Assembly (NCBI GenBank): GCA_016713275.1
Contig: JADJPL010000004.1
Location: 372,001 to 436,000 of the forward strand
Reading direction: 5' to 3'
Length of the DNA: 64,000 nt
DNA from: Haliscomenobacter sp.
GTDB lineage: Bacteria; Bacteroidota; Bacteroidia; Chitinophagales; Saprospiraceae
The position numbers and the translations under genes were made by a program. Below are positions 1 through 12,945 of this stretch, piece after piece (within the stretch, counting starts at the first letter, position 1; each line of letters begins with the position of its first letter). The notes beneath the pieces were generated by a model that did no database searches, was not told the origin of the DNA, and saw nothing but the letters and a program-made list of their open reading frames with translations.

Positions 1-3000
1 AAGATAATGGGCACGATCAGATCGTTTTTTTTTACTCTATTAACGGCGGGCCGTTTGTTCAATCATTGTATGTACACGGGACAACGGTGGGCGATTTCAC
101 CGGTACCTGGAACCAAGGCGGCCTGAATGGGAATAGTTTGACTATACGGGTTTTTGCGTCCAACAAATCCCAGGACGAAGCCTTCTACTTCTCCAACCTC
201 GTCGTTTCCGGGACGCCCAAGGCGATCAGCGCCGGACTAGACCGCACCACTTGCGGCAGCACGGCCGTAACCCTGGGCGGATCGGGAACGGGAATCTGGT
301 CGGGGGGATCGGGAGCATTCAGCAACCCCAGTTCGCCCACCTCCAATTATACGCCATCGGCCGGAGAGCTTGGGTCTACGGTCAACTTGACGTTTCGCGG
401 GCAGCCGGCCACGGCTACCTGCGGGGCCAGCTTTCCCGCGCCACAGGATCAAATGACCGTTACCGTAACCGCGCCCCCAAATATTACGCCGATCGCTAAC
501 CTGTCGCGCTGCAACAGCTATACCTTGCCCGCCATCACCGGAACCAACCTGACCGCTAACCGCGCCTATTTTACCGGATCCAACGGCACGGGTACCCGCT
601 ACAACCCCGGCCAAACCATTACCTCCAGCGCCACTTTGTTTGCCTACGACGGGGTTACCGGTTGCAGCGACCAGGAAGCCTTTACCGTAACGATAACTCC
701 AGCCCCAAGTATTTCCTCTATCTCCAATGTATCCAGCTGCAACAGCTATACCTTGCCTGCCATTACCGGAACCAACCTGACCGCCAACCGCGCCTATTTC
801 ACCGGGACCAATGGCACGGGTACCCGGTATAATCCCGGCCAAACCATTACTTCCAGCACGACCTTATACGCCTACGATGGAACTCCGGGTTGCAGCGACG
901 AAGAATCCTTTTTTATAACGATTACCGCCGCCCCCCAGATCAACGCCATCGCCAATGTGGTTCGGTGCGCCAGTTATACCCTTCCGAATATCAGCGGCGC
1001 GAACCTCACGGGCAATCAGGCGTATTATACCGGAACCAGCGGCACGGGTACCCGGTATAACCCCGGCCAAACCCTTACCTCCAGCGTTACCCTGTTTGCC
1101 TGATGGGTCGCCCGGTTGCAGCGACCAGGAATCGTTTTCCGTTACGATTACCCCAGCGCCAGCCATTACCCCAATTGCCAACGTAAGCCGCTGTAACAGC
1201 TACACCCTCCCGGCGATAGCCGGGACCAACCTGACGGGCAACCAGGCCTATTTCACCGGCGCCAACGGTACGGGTACCCGGTACAATGCCGGGCAAATCC
1301 TGACGTCCAGCATCTCTTTATTCGCTTATGACGGCACTAGCGGTTGCAGCGACCAGGAAGCCTTCTCCGTCACCATCACGCAAGCTCCCAACCTCAATGC
1401 GCCGGGTAACGTCGTGCAATGCGCGAGCTACCTCCTCCCTTCCCTCACGGGGACCAACCTGACGGGCAATCAGGCCTACTTTACGGGCGCCAACGGCACG
1501 GGTACCCGCTATACGGCCGGGCAAACCCTCACTTCCAGCGTCACCCTGTTCGCCTACGACGGCGTAGCTGGCTGCAGCGACCAGGAAACCTTCTCCGTCA
1601 CCATTACCCCAGCGCCCAGCCTGGATTCGATGCCCGATTTTTCCAGCTGCAACAGCTTTACCTTACCCCCGATTACCGGAAGCAACCTGACCGGCAACCA
1701 AGGGTACTACTCCGGCCCCAACGGAACGGGAACCCGGTTTTCCCCCGGGGAAGCGTTTGCTACCGACACGGCACTGTACGTCTACGACGGTGTGCCAGGC
1801 TGCAGCGACCAGGACTCCTTTTTAATCGGCATCCTCGTGCAACCCGATCTGGCGCCCATTGCCGATACGTCCGTTTGCGGAGCCTATTCCTTACCGCCCA
1901 TCCAGGGAAGCAACCTCACGGGCAACCAGGCATACTATACCGAAACCGGCGGGAATGGAACCCAATATGTGCCTGGTCAGCAAATAACCGATTCCCTGAG
2001 GCTCTATGCGTATGACGGAACCCCTGGATGCAGCGACGAAGAACCCTTCGACGTCGCCATTCTACCTCAACCTGCACTGGATTCCATCCCCGACACCACC
2101 GCCTGCGGATCATTGACCCTGCTCGCGATCGAAGGATCAAACCTGAGCGGTTCTCCTGCCTATTATACCGGACCCGAAGGAACGGGAACCCGGTACCTGC
2201 CCGGAATGGTTTTGACGGACTCCGTCCTACTTTATGCTTTTGACACCCTGGGGCCCTGCCGGGACGAGCGCTCCTTCCAGGTGGCGGTTACCCCTCAACC
2301 CGAAATCCAACCGGTGGCGGATATAACCGGATGCGGATTTGCCGTGCTACCCGCGATCACCGGCGTAAACCTGAGCGGGCAGGAAGCCTATTACGCCTCC
2401 TCCTCCGGGCTAGGTACCCGATGGATGCCCGGAGATACGCTGGTTGCTTCGGACACTCTCTATGCGTTTGACCGCCAGGGAATATGTATCAGCGAAGACA
2501 CCGTCCGGATCGCCATCACCCCGCAACCGGTACTTTTACCTGCAAGGGACACCATCGCGTGCGAAGCCTTTGAACTTCCTGCCATCCAGGGAGCCCAATT
2601 GACGGGAACGGAAGCTTATTTCACCGGACCAGGAGGGACAGGAAACCGCCTAAATCCCGGAGCTATGCTTGCTTCCGACACGTTGCTTTATATTTACGAT
2701 AACCAACTGGGGTGCATTTCAGAAGATACCTTTCGCCTTGCCATTGTCCAAAAGCCGCTGCTTGATTCTATTCCCAATGTATTGGTTTGCGGCAGTTATT
2801 CGCTGCCGTTTGTTTCAGGGATTAACCTGAGCGGAGGCGAAGCCTATTACAACCAGCCCGGCGGGTTGGGCGACCGATACGAAGCAGGTGAAATCCTCTT
2901 CGCCACCGATACCCTGTATGCGTTTGACAGCACCCTGACCGGTTGCTTCAGCGAGCGCTCGTTTGTTCTGACGATTACCCCGGGGCCGGTCCCTACTCTT

Positions 3001-6000
3001 GATATAGCTTCTGGCATTGCTTGTTTCGGCGATAGCACCGGAGCCTTAAACCTGGCGGTAACCGGAGGCGTGCCGCCGTATGCCTACCTCTGGAATGACA
3101 CGACGTTAAACGGACAGGAAGACCCGCCAACCTGAAAGCGGGCATCTACGCCGTGACGATTTCCGACAGCGGAGGATGCGAGGTAACCGCCCAAATCCAA
3201 CTCACCGAACCGGCGCCATTAACCGTTGCCTGCACCCCAACCCAAAATACCGGAACCATCAATGGTTCGGCGGGCGAAGCCCAAGTCCAGATTTCCGGAG
3301 GAAGCGCTCCATTTCTCCTTACCGTAGCCGGTCCTGTTTCATCCACCCAATCCAATATCCTGCCCGGAACGGCCCTCCTTACCGGGCTGAGGGCAGGTGT
3401 TTATTCGGTGACGCTTGTCGATAGCCTGGGGTGTGAACAAACCTGCTCCTTTACCATTCTGGAGCCCGCTTGCGCCTTCCAGGCCCAACTCGCAGGTACC
3501 GATCCCGGATGCTCTGGAGAGGCAACCGGGGCGATCGCCATTTCCTTGTCCAACGGCGCAGCCCCTTATCAGTTTGACTGGAGCGCCGATTCGTTAGACG
3601 GAATCCAAAATCCCTCCGGCATTGAGGCTGGCCTGTATCAGGTAACGATCCGCGATTCCATTGGTTGTGAAATCACCCGCCAGCTCACGTTGACGGATCC
3701 GGCGCCGCTGGCATTGACCTGCGGCCCCGGCGTTCCGGTTTCTACCGTCCAGGGCGCCGACGGCAGGGCCAGGATTCTGGTTTCCGGCGGAAATCCGGCG
3801 TATTCGCTTGCGCTGGAAGGCCCAAAAACGGATTCGCTCCTCCTGCCTCCATCCGGCGATACCACCCTGCAAGGCTTGGTATCCGGCCCCTATTCGGTTC
3901 TAATCCGGGATCAAAACGGCTGCGTTTCCACCTGCAGTTTTCAGATCGAAGAGCCCGTTTGTACCCTAACCGCCTCCATTGTTCTGGCAAGCAGAATATC
4001 TTGTTTTCAAGCGAATAACGGGGTACTTGCGGCGCAGGCAGCCAATGGAACAGGTCCCTTCGCTTATTCCTGGACCGGTCCAAGCCCTGTTTTTGATACC
4101 GATACCCTTCGTGCCCTCCAGCCGGGGACGTATGCGCTCACGATAACCGATGCGATTGGTTGCCGCGATAGCGCCACCTTCCTGTTAGCCGAACCCAGCC
4201 CGTTGGCGGTTTCCTGTACGGTTCTTTCCGAAGCGCTCACGGTTGGTGGATCAGAGGGGAGGGCACGGATCGCTTTTTCGGGAGGAACAGGCGCCATCCG
4301 GATAGATTGGGGCGGGCCCCAACCGGGGATTACGGAACAGAGCGGCCCGGATAGCTTGATTATCGGCGGGTTGCAAGCCGGTAGTTACGCCCTTGTTTTT
4401 GCCGATTCCAACAATTGCCAGGAAACCTGCGGATTTAGTATTTCCGATCCCGTATGTACGTTCCAGGTGGACGCCCAATCCCGGCAACCCTCCTGCTCCG
4501 GGGCAAGCGACGGCCAGATTGTGGTTATTCCGTCAGGAGGGACGGGCCCGTATAGCTACTCTTGGTCAAATGGCGCCCCTGCAGCAGATACCCTTTCCAT
4601 GATCCCCTCCGGGGTTTTCTCGGTAACCGCCACCGATGCGATTGGGTGCAAGGATTCGATCCAAATCACCTTAGCCCAGCCCGAGCCGCTCGCCATTTCC
4701 TGTACTCCGGTCAAAGCGGTTGGCCGGATTGGAGGCGACGACGGAGAGGCGCTGATCGCGTTAGGAGGGGGAACGGCCCCCTACCAGGTGGTTGTTTCTG
4801 GCCCAACCAATAATACCTTCACGTTGCCCACGCTAAGCATTTTGCGGCTAACCGATTTAAGGGCCGGAACCTATGCGGTCGAAGTCACCGACGGCAACGG
4901 CTGTATATCCTCCTGTGGGTTTTCCCTGAGCGAGCCGCCCTGCAGCATGACCTTAAGCCTGACCCCAACCCCGCCGCTATGTTCCGGAACCGCCACAGCG
5001 CGCCTGACCCCGGTCATTACCCAAGGGATCGCCCCGTTCGTTTACAACTGGAGCGTCGACAGCCTTGATAACCAACCTGCACTGACCGGCATTTCCGCTG
5101 GCACGTATAGCCTCACCGTAACCGATTCGATCGGATGCACGGCCAGCAATACCCAAACGATCAGCGATCCCCCTTTGCTGGACCTGCAATGCGGCGTGCC
5201 CGTCGCTACTACCCGGCTTGGCGGGGCCGACGGTTCGATTTCCGTAACCGTTCTCGGAGGCGCCCCACCTTATCAGCTTATCCTTTCCGGAGCGCAATCC
5301 GATACGATCCAGATACCGGCTATTGGAGCGGTAACCGTGGACAGCCTGCGTCAGGGAAGCTATTCCCTCCTGCTTACCGACCGCAATGGGTGCCCGGCGC
5401 CAGCCTGCGCTTTTGCCATCGAAGACCCTGTTTGCGACCTCGACGTCGTGTTGATTCCTACGCATCCATCGTGTACCGGAGGAACCGACGGGCGCATCCA
5501 GACCCAGATCACCAGCGGCAGCGCCCGGTATATCTTCGACTGGTCCAATAACATTCTCGACGGAATAGCCAACCCTTCCGGACTTGCGGCAGGACAATAT
5601 TCCCTGACGGTAACCGACCTTCGCGGCTGTATGGATACCGCTTTGGTGCGGCTAAACGCCCCGCCACCTTTGCAGATCGCCTGTATGGTTGCCCAGGAGC
5701 CTACCCGGCCAGGCGGCGCCGACGGGATCATCCAGGTGCAGGCAGGAGGTGGAACGGGGAGGCTAAACATCCAGCTCCTTGGGCCAGGGCAAGGCGCACG
5801 CTCGGGTCAAGCTCCCGGCGCGCTGACGATTAGCCAGCTCCCCGGCGGGAACTACCGGATTATTCTTACCGATTCGCTCTCCTGCACGACAGAATGCAGC
5901 CTTACCCTTACCGCGCCGCCCTGTATGCTTTCCGCTACGGCTGTTGCCGTCAATCCTTCCTGCGCCCAGGATAGCTCCTTCAAATCCAGGCAACAGGCCA

Positions 6001-7400
6001 GAACGGGGCATTGAGCTATACCTGGAACACCGGAGACACCCTCCAGGCCCTTAGCCAGCTTAAAGCCGGCATGTATACCGTGGTGGTGGCCGACGATGCC
6101 CTTTGCAGGGATACCGTACAAGTAGCGCTTACGGCGCCCCCCCGCCCTGGTTCTGAATGCGAACCCGGCGAATGGCCCCACTGGGCTCAACCGGGACGAT
6201 GCCCGGGTGGCCCCGGCCGTTTTTGGGGGACGAGGACCCCACCAGCTCCCCGGGTCAGGGCCTGTCAGCGGGCAATCGGCCGCTGCTTCCCCCGGCGCCG
6301 ATACGTTATCCGGTTTGCCCGCCGGAAATTATACCTTTACCCTGACCGACTCGCTGGGGTGCAGCACCACCAGGACCCTTTCCATTCCGGCTTTCACCTG
6401 TAACCTGGCTGTGGTATTAAGTTCGTTTCCTGAAAGCTGCGAAGGAGCGAGCATCCAGACCCGGGTAAGCGGAAACCTTGGAGCGGTAGCTTTTGACTGG
6501 AGCGACGATGCACTGGACGGCCTGTCCACCCTCTCCAACCGCCCGTCGGGTCTGTACGCGGTTACGGTAAGCGATCCTTCCGGATGTTCGGCCAGCGCGT
6601 CCCTGACGGTGGAAACCTCCGGTCATATCCGGGCCGTGGTAGAAGGCCAGTCAGGGGATTGCCCTGGCGATCCCGGGTCGTTGACGGTTGTTCAACTCCA
6701 GGGAGGAAAAAGCCCTTACTCGATCCGGATCGGCAACGGCAATAGCCGGGTGCTGGGTACGTTGCCTCAAACGCTGCGCAACCTCCAGCCCGGCAGTATG
6801 CCCGTCGTCCTGACAAGCAGCGACGGGTGCCTTTTCGATACGATAGCGAACATTCCTTCGGTAGCGCCTATCAATCTGGAGCTCGGTTCGGACCTGGAGG
6901 TCCAGAAAGGAGATACGGTTGAACTCGCCGCCGCTGTTGATTTTGACCCGCAAACGATCCAGTGGTTGCCGGGAACGGGGTTAAACCAACCCAATACCCT
7001 TACGCCCCTTGCCAGCCCCCAAACCACCACGACCTACCAGTTGCGGGTCACCGACGCGAATGGCTGCCCGGTAGAAGACCAGATCACGTTGTTCGTCACC
7101 GACGATTTGCAGGTCTTTTTCCCTTCGGCGTTCAGCCCGAACGGAGATCAGATGAATGATTTCTTTACCGGTTTTTCCGGGGGCTCGGTAGAGCGGATCG
7201 ATTTGCTGCGGATTTACGACCGTTGGGGAGAAATGCTTTTCGAAACGGCGAACATTTTCCCCAACGAGGAGGAGAGCGGTTGGAACGGGCAGTTCCGGAA
7301 CGAACAAGCCAAGCCAGGCGTGTATATTTTCAATGCCTGGGTGCGCTTAAAAGGCGGTTCCACCCGATTTATGGCAGGCGAGGTGCTTTTGGTCCGGTAG
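1..7400 (+). CDS. Giant T9SS-secreted repeat protein, 5' end outside the window, split by frameshifts
   Basis: Coding sequence is open from base 3, so the start lies upstream. Joined pieces give about 2,460 codons. The order is a short non-repeat region, eleven tandem Ig-like repeats of about 75 residues (around 480-2990), a long run of SprB-type repeats (PPYxYxW...GxYxVTxxDxxGC, about 3000-6700), and a C-terminal CHU_C/gliding-motility domain (about 7105-7400: FSPNGDQMNDFF, YDRWGEMLFE, GVYIFNAWV). CHU_C domains are type B sorting signals of the type IX secretion system, so a secreted or surface-anchored adhesin is expected. The frame changes near 1100 (two bases missing in LFAYDG), 3125, 5985 and 6140; sequence on both sides stays homologous, so error is more likely than decay. 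The stretch 6150-6260 is the least reliable. The ligand cannot be told. Confidence 0.85.
480..2990 (+). repeat. Eleven in-frame ~225-bp repeats encoding Ig-like modules
   Basis: Each unit runs from a proline-rich joint through a Cys-x-SYTLP motif, GTNLTGNQAYFTG, NGTGTRY, a TLFAYDG segment and GCSDQE. Both cysteines are kept in nearly all units and could form one disulfide per module. Units 1-5 are almost identical in DNA around the NGTGTRY box, whereas units 6-11 diverge towards the SprB part. This suggests that the N-side units were amplified more recently. Confidence 0.85.
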
Positions 7401-7411
7401 CCGGCGCCCTG

Positions 7412-8086
7412 TCAGGCCAGCCGGGCGAGGTCGCGCACCAGGATTTTGCCCCGGTTGAAATAGATGAGGTCGGATTTTTTCAAATCGTTCAGCACCAGAG
7501 TGACCGTTTGCCGGGAGGTGCAGGTGATGTTGGCAATATCCTGATGGGTCAGCGAGTGCTTGACCAAGGTTTCGTAGCCGACTTTCAAACCCCGTTGCTG
7601 GGCGGAATCTTTTATAAAGTCCACGATTCGGGTTCTGGCGTCTTTGAACACCAGGGATTCCAGTTTTTGTTCCGCCCGGATCAGTCTGCGCCCGAAAGAG
7701 AGCAGGACCCTGCTGCCAAGATCGAAGTTTTGACTCATGAGTTTGTGGAAATCCCCCACCTTGACGGCATAAACCTGTAAGTTTTCCTTTAGCGCCTGCG
7801 AAAATTCCTGGCGTTCCTCTTCCCCGATCAGTCCCATTTCGCCGAACATCGCCAGGGGATGGATAACCGATTTGATCACTTCCTTGCCATCGCTGGAATG
7901 CGTACCCGTTTTCACCGCCCCTTTGGCCAGCAAAAACAGCTCATTGGAAGGGTCGCCTGCCCGATAGATCTCGCTGTATTTGGGAATTTCCCGGGGAATC
8001 ATCATCTGGGCGAGCTGTTCGCGTTCGGATTCGTTCAGCGCCGAAAACAAGGGGAATTGGCGGATAAAAGAAAGTTTGGTTTCCAT
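7412..8086 (-). CDS. Crp/Fnr-family transcriptional regulator
   Basis: The 224-residue protein has an N-terminal cyclic-nucleotide-binding-type barrel (about 10-125, with a GEMGLIGEEER segment at the phosphate-cassette position) and a C-terminal winged helix (about 160-215; LTHQDIANITCTSRQTV is the recognition-helix region). No Fnr-type cysteine cluster is visible, so an oxygen-sensing iron-sulfur role is unlikely. The length is normal and the frame is intact. It follows the DUF4249 gene on the same strand after about 70 bp and ends head-to-head with the stop of the giant surface protein. Its effector and targets are unknown. Confidence 0.9.
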   Translation of the reverse strand: METKLSFIRQFPLFSALNESEREQLAQMMIPREIPKYSEIYRAGDPSNELFLLAKGAVKTGTHSSDGKEVIKSVIHPLAMFGEMGLIGEEERQEFSQALKENLQVYAVKVGDFHKLMSQNFDLGSRVLLSFGRRLIRAEQKLESLVFKDARTRIVDFIKDSAQQRGLKVGYETLVKHSLTHQDIANITCTSRQTVTLVLNDLKKSDLIYFNRGKILVRDLARLA

Positions 8087-8160
8087 AGTGCCGTCATTTT
8101 TTTATGGGACGTTTCCAGGAAGACACCAAACGATCTTCAAGCCCCCATGCGAACGGCCAA

Positions 8161-9089
8161 CTATTTTATCCTTGCCGCAAGAAAATCCTGGCTGTACCCG
8201 GAAAACACCCCTACCCCATTTTTGACATTGGTGAATAAAATGACGGGCTCAGCAAAAGGCAGATCCGGATTCACCCGCTGCCGGTTTACGGCGCTGAAAA
8301 ACCGGTAGTATTCTTCTGGCACGCTTCGCAAGACGGCGATGACACCAGTAGGCGTCCCCAGATCTTTGGGCAGTTCCAGGGTAACCGGAAAATCGAATGT
8401 CTGGTATTTGCCCTCAAAAGGCGTATCCTCCAGCAGCACGCCGCCTTCATAATGAGCTGCCTGAAAATTGGTATTAATACTGGAACTGAGCACGATACTT
8501 CGAAACTCCTGGACCGCCGTATCGCCCAGAATGCCCGAGGTCCTTTCCAATTGCAGAAAAAACAGCAGGTGGTAATAATTTTTCTGCCGGTTCGAGGAAG
8601 GATCGGCAAAAGCGGCTTTCAGGGAATACTGGTAGGCGACGGTGTTGTTCTCCGGATTGTCCACCGCCTGAACCTGGAAGGCCTCCATCTGATCCAAGGG
8701 TACTTTTTTTGGGCTACAGAAACTGCTTCCCGCGGTTGGAAACCCGGGAACCCGGACTTCGAGACGGTATTCCCGGCCGGTTTGGGGTTCGAATTGTTTG
8801 GTTTGGTAAAAGGCGTAGCGCCTTCCTCAGGAGGAGACAACACGAGTTGTTCCAAAAACCCGCTGTCGTCAAAAAGCTGGATCACGGCATTGAGCGGATA
8901 TTCCGTGCTAGCGTCCGCGAGCACGGAGCGCGTTTTGGTCACTTCGACCTTTAGAGGCTCGCCTTCAGAAAACGTACCGACAATTGCCAGGCGGGGATCG
9001 GGGTCTTCAAGTCCCAGATCGACGGTGCGTTCGCAGGTGGCGCTTAAAAAGAGCAGCCCTAAGGAGACAAAAATCCAAGGTCTTGTCAT
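8161..9089 (-). CDS. DUF4249-family lipoprotein (frameshifted)
   Basis: The protein starts with a lipoprotein signal (LLFLSATC, lipobox cysteine near residue 19) followed by the DUF4249 pattern of an acidic stretch, RLAIVGTFSEGEPLKVEV and a threonine/arginine motif. The frame changes near 8825: the upstream frame ends in a false tail while the downstream frame continues as RYAFYQTKQFEP...EYRLEV, giving a joined length of about 310 residues. DUF4249 proteins are Bacteroidota outer-membrane-associated lipoproteins usually encoded beside a TonB-dependent receptor, as here. The molecular function is not established. Confidence 0.8.
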
Positions 9090-9202
9090 GCGTGCTGTTG
9101 TTTAGGGAATAGGCTAAACGATGCCATCTTTTCTGGGGACCGGGCGCCAAAGCAAGATACAAAGAAGCGAATAACATTCAACAAACAAACCCGGTTTCCC
9201 GT

Positions 9203-11865
9203 TCAAAAACGCAGGCTATAACTTAGAGATGGGAGCACGGGAAGGAGTTGCACGCCAACGAAGGATTTTTTCTCGGTCAGCCGGCCGTTTTCGACCACCA
9301 GCTCGGTCTTCAGCTGATAGTATAATGGATTTTTCCGGTTATACGCATTATATAGCCCAATACGGAGGTTTTGGTCTGCCCCAAAAAGCGTCCGGAGGCG
9401 GTAGCTAAAGCCCAGGTCCAGCCGATGGTAAGCGGGCAGCCGGAGCCGGTTTTCTCTCCAAAATCGATGACGGTAACCGGTCCGGTGGGCAAGCCGGAAA
9501 ACGTAACGGTGAACGCGTCCACAGGCAAGCTGATCGCCAGCCCGGAGCCATACACCCAAACGGCGCTCCATTCGGCGCGTTTGCCGATCGCCTGCACGAC
9601 GACCAACTTGAGATCGTGCCGCCGGTCGTACTTAAATGGATAAGCTTCCCCTTGATTGACTAAAGGAAATTGGCGCGTCGTTCGGGAAAGGCTGTAAGAA
9701 AGCCAGCCACCCCATTTCCCTTTTCGTTTATTGACTAAAAGTTCAGCGCCGTACGAGGCGCCCGAGCCTACGGTTATATTGCGCTCCCAGTCGTCCAGAA
9801 ACGTAGCGCCTTCCGAATAAGCGGCCAGGTTTGAAAAGGATTTAGAGAAAATGTCTGCGCTTAAATCCAGATACCGGTTCAATCGCCAGTCCAGCCCCGC
9901 GCTTTGCTGCCAAACCGAGGAAGGAGGGGCTTTCCCTGTGGCCGGTACCCAAAGGTCGGTTGGAAGGCCAATGTCCGCTCCGGAGAGCAAATGCTGGTAT
10001 TGGACCATCCGGGTCAGCGCGGCTCTTGCCTGAAGCGACTCCGTTAGCTGGCGGTAAATCGCGATCCTGGGTTCCAGCGCAGAAAAATGGCGGCGATCCA
10101 CCCACCAATTGGACCAATGCAGCCCGTAATCCAGGCGCCAGGATGAACCCATCCGAACTTCCTGTTCTCCATAAGCAGAAGCCGACCAGGCCTGGATGCG
10201 GCGGAAAGCCACGCCATCGCCTGCTTCTACGCCATCGTCCTCATCCCCAAAATCCAGAACGCCCGGACTAAACGCCTGACGGTTGACCAGGACCCCGCCG
10301 CGGGAAGCCGTTCCCCGCAGGCCCGTCCATTCCCACTCAGTCCTTCCTCCCCAATCCTGTATCCTGGAAACATAGTCTCCCCGCTGCCAATCGGCGCTTT
10401 GCCCTGTACCCGGAAACAGCAGCGTGAGGATTTTCCGGGTATTGTACGAGGCCTGGACCCGCAAATCCGAAGACGTCAGCAAGGCGTGCATAAACAACCG
10501 GGGATGAACCACCCTGGTCCAGCGAAGGCTTTGAGCGGTGTTTCTCCAGGTCAGCCGTTCGGTATAGGCCTGGCGCAGGCGGAACCGGTAAAACTGGCTG
10601 TCCTGGTTGCGAAAAGCAAACGTGTCCACTTTTTCCCCCGAGTTTCCGAAGCGATCTTCACCCGAAAAGAAACTGTAAAAAAGTTTATCCTTTGGGGAAA
10701 GAACGACATGGGCTTTCCCGCTTAGGTCGTAAAACTGATAATTCGACTGCCCGTCTTCGCCCTGCCCGTCTTTATAGACCCTGGTATAGGGCTTTAAATA
10801 CAAATCCACCAGGGAAGTCCGCGCAGAAAAAAGAAAAGCGCTTTTGCCCTTCACCACGGGGCCTTCCAGCAGCATTTGGGCGGAAGACAACCCCAGATCT
10901 ACCGATCCATGAAAGGCATGGGCATTTCCATCCCTAAGCCGCACATCCAGAATGGAAGACAACCTGCCTCCATACCGGGCTGGAAACTCGCCCCGGATAA
11001 ATTTGGCGCTCTTGACCGTTTCGGGATGAAAAACCGACCATAGGCCTGCCGCATGCTGGTAATTATAGACCATGGCGCCGTCGATCAGGATCTGGTTTTG
11101 CCCGGCATTCCCTCCACGGACAAAGAAGCCCCCAACCCCGTCGGACCCCGTTTGGACGCCGGGAAGCAGGTGCACCGTCCGGACCAAATCATTCGACCCG
11201 ACAAGCTGGGGCAAAGCCGCATTGCGCTGCGGATTGAGATATACCGCACTGTGCTCTTTGTTAAACAAGGAGGAATCCAGGTCGGTGATCAGCACTTCCT
11301 CCAACGTCAGGTTTCGTCTCAAGGGGAAATTGACAAAGGTGTCTCTCGTTAAAACAACCTGAGTTTTTCTGGACTGATACCCCAAATAAGCGGCCTCGAT
11401 TTCGGCGGCGCCCGCCGGAAGGGTGAGGCTAAAAAAACCGTATCCATTGGTTGTGCTACCCATTTCCAGGGCTGGCGCCCAGACGCTTCCGTTGATCAGC
11501 TTTTCCCCGGATTCCTCATCTTCCAGGTAACCGCTGATGGTGTATCTGGGAATACGAGCGGGGGGTGGCAATTTTTGAATCAGGATATTGCCCCGGACCC
11601 ATTGAAACCCCAACCCGGTGCCATCGAGAAGGAATTACAGGACTTCGCGTAGGGGCGTATGTCGAAACGCTACGAAAATATCCTTCGGAGGAAGGAGGTC
11701 GTTGCTAAAAACCAGTGGGATGGAATCCTGATCGAGAAGGACATAGAGGGCGTCCTCCAGAGAGCTATGCGCAAAGATCCGGTTAATCTTCTTATCCAGC
11801 GTCTGCTGGGCGTACGCCGAAACGCAAAAAGACAGGAAAAAAAAGAAGAGCAGGCTTTTCCGCAT
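9203..11865 (-). CDS. TonB-dependent receptor with N-terminal STN signalling domain (two frameshifts)
   Basis: Three pieces join into about 887 residues. The first (11865-11635) has a signal peptide ending in AYAQ and an STN domain. The second has a carboxypeptidase-D-like regulatory domain (YTISGYLEDEESGEKLING), a plug (GVGGFFVRGGNAGQNQILID) and most of the beta barrel. The third supplies the last strands and ends in YSLRF, with the terminal aromatic expected of outer-membrane barrels. Frame changes lie near 11630 and 9450. An STN domain plus adjacent FecR and ECF sigma genes indicates FecA-type transmembrane signalling: ligand binding outside is relayed to FecR. The ligand is unknown. Confidence 0.87.
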
Positions 11866-11878
11866 AGGTTACCGCACA

Positions 11879-12847
11879 TTATTCCTTACAAGGAACGCCT
11901 GAAATCCGAAAGGTGTTGCTTCCTGCATCGGCAGGTTGAAGCGTTAGACCGGCTGCCTGGCACAGCAAGCCCAGAGAGGACTCGATATGCCTGGCTTGAA
12001 TCGTGCCGGTCACCCGGCAATTTGCCAAACGCAGATCCGAGAATTCCACGGTGGCCACATCGTGCTGCTCCAGCAGGGTTTTGATCCGGCCCAGGGTGAG
12101 GCCCCGGCAGGCGAGCACTCCCGTTCTCCAGAGCTGGGCTTCAGGAAGCGAAACGGGCGCCGACCCGTTCCCCGTGCCAGGGTGTATCCAACCCCGCATA
12201 TTTTTTTCGAGGATCAACCGTTGTCCCGACTGGGGGTCCAAGAGAGCTACCTTACCGCGTTCCACCTCCACCTCCGTGGCCTGGTCTTTGGGATAAGCCC
12301 GCAAATTGAACCGGGTGCCCAGCACTTCGACCTGCGCCTGATCGGTCTGAACGATGAATGGCCGGCCCGGAACCGGGGTGACTTCAAAAAAAGCTTCCCC
12401 CCGAAGGAAAAGTTTCCGGGGTCCTTTTTTTCCAAGATTCGCCACAAAGCGGAGTTCGCTGTTCCGGTTTAACCAAACCGCGCTGCCGTCGGGAAGCGCC
12501 ATCTTCTCCAAGGGCGTCTTCTGTGCGCTCCATACCGTCCATTCCGGCGCCGGGCGCCGGGTTTCAAACCGCCATACGGCGAAAGCCGTCAGCAACAGCA
12601 GCCCGGCCGCGGCAGAAGCCAAAGGAAGAAAACGGATCGTTGTGCGGCGGCCTTCCTTTTCCTCCTGCATCCGGTTCTTAAACCGGGCCCAGCCAGCATC
12701 TACATCCGGTTTAAAAGCCTGGTTTTTATAGGTTCCAGCGGCTTTCCAGATGCGTTCGGCTTCCTGTTGCAAAGGAAGAGGCCCATCTTCCCCGGAGGAA
12801 GACGATCCCTTTAACCTGCGAATAATCGTTAACCACATGTGCTCCAT
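11879..12847 (-). CDS. FecR-type anti-sigma factor
   Basis: About 322 residues from the chosen start MEHMWLTI. A cytoplasmic N-terminal part of about 75 residues is followed by one membrane segment (LPLASAAAGLLLLTAFAVW), then a periplasmic FecR domain (LPDGSAVWLNRNSELRF, GEAFFEVTPVPGRPFIVQT, VEVLGTRFNLRAY) and a C-terminal DUF4974-like domain (LTLGRIKTLLEQHDVATVEF...CRVTGTI). It lies 13 bp upstream of the TonB receptor start and about 100 bp downstream of the ECF sigma gene. It probably holds the sigma factor inactive until the receptor signals. An in-frame ATG 39 bp further upstream exists but adds an atypical leader. Confidence 0.88.
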   Translation of the reverse strand: MEHMWLTIIRRLKGSSSSGEDGPLPLQQEAERIWKAAGTYKNQAFKPDVDAGWARFKNRMQEEKEGRRTTIRFLPLASAAAGLLLLTAFAVWRFETRRPAPEWTVWSAQKTPLEKMALPDGSAVWLNRNSELRFVANLGKKGPRKLFLRGEAFFEVTPVPGRPFIVQTDQAQVEVLGTRFNLRAYPKDQATEVEVERGKVALLDPQSGQRLILEKNMRGWIHPGTGNGSAPVSLPEAQLWRTGVLACRGLTLGRIKTLLEQHDVATVEFSDLRLANCRVTGTIQARHIESSLGLLCQAAGLTLQPADAGSNTFRISGVPCKE

Positions 12848-12945
12848 ACCTGCGAATATCATAACACCGACACCAATTTCGGGCATATCCCCTATTTTTC
12901 TCTACCCGAACTGCTTCAATTGCATGGCGCCTGACAAAAGAAGCA

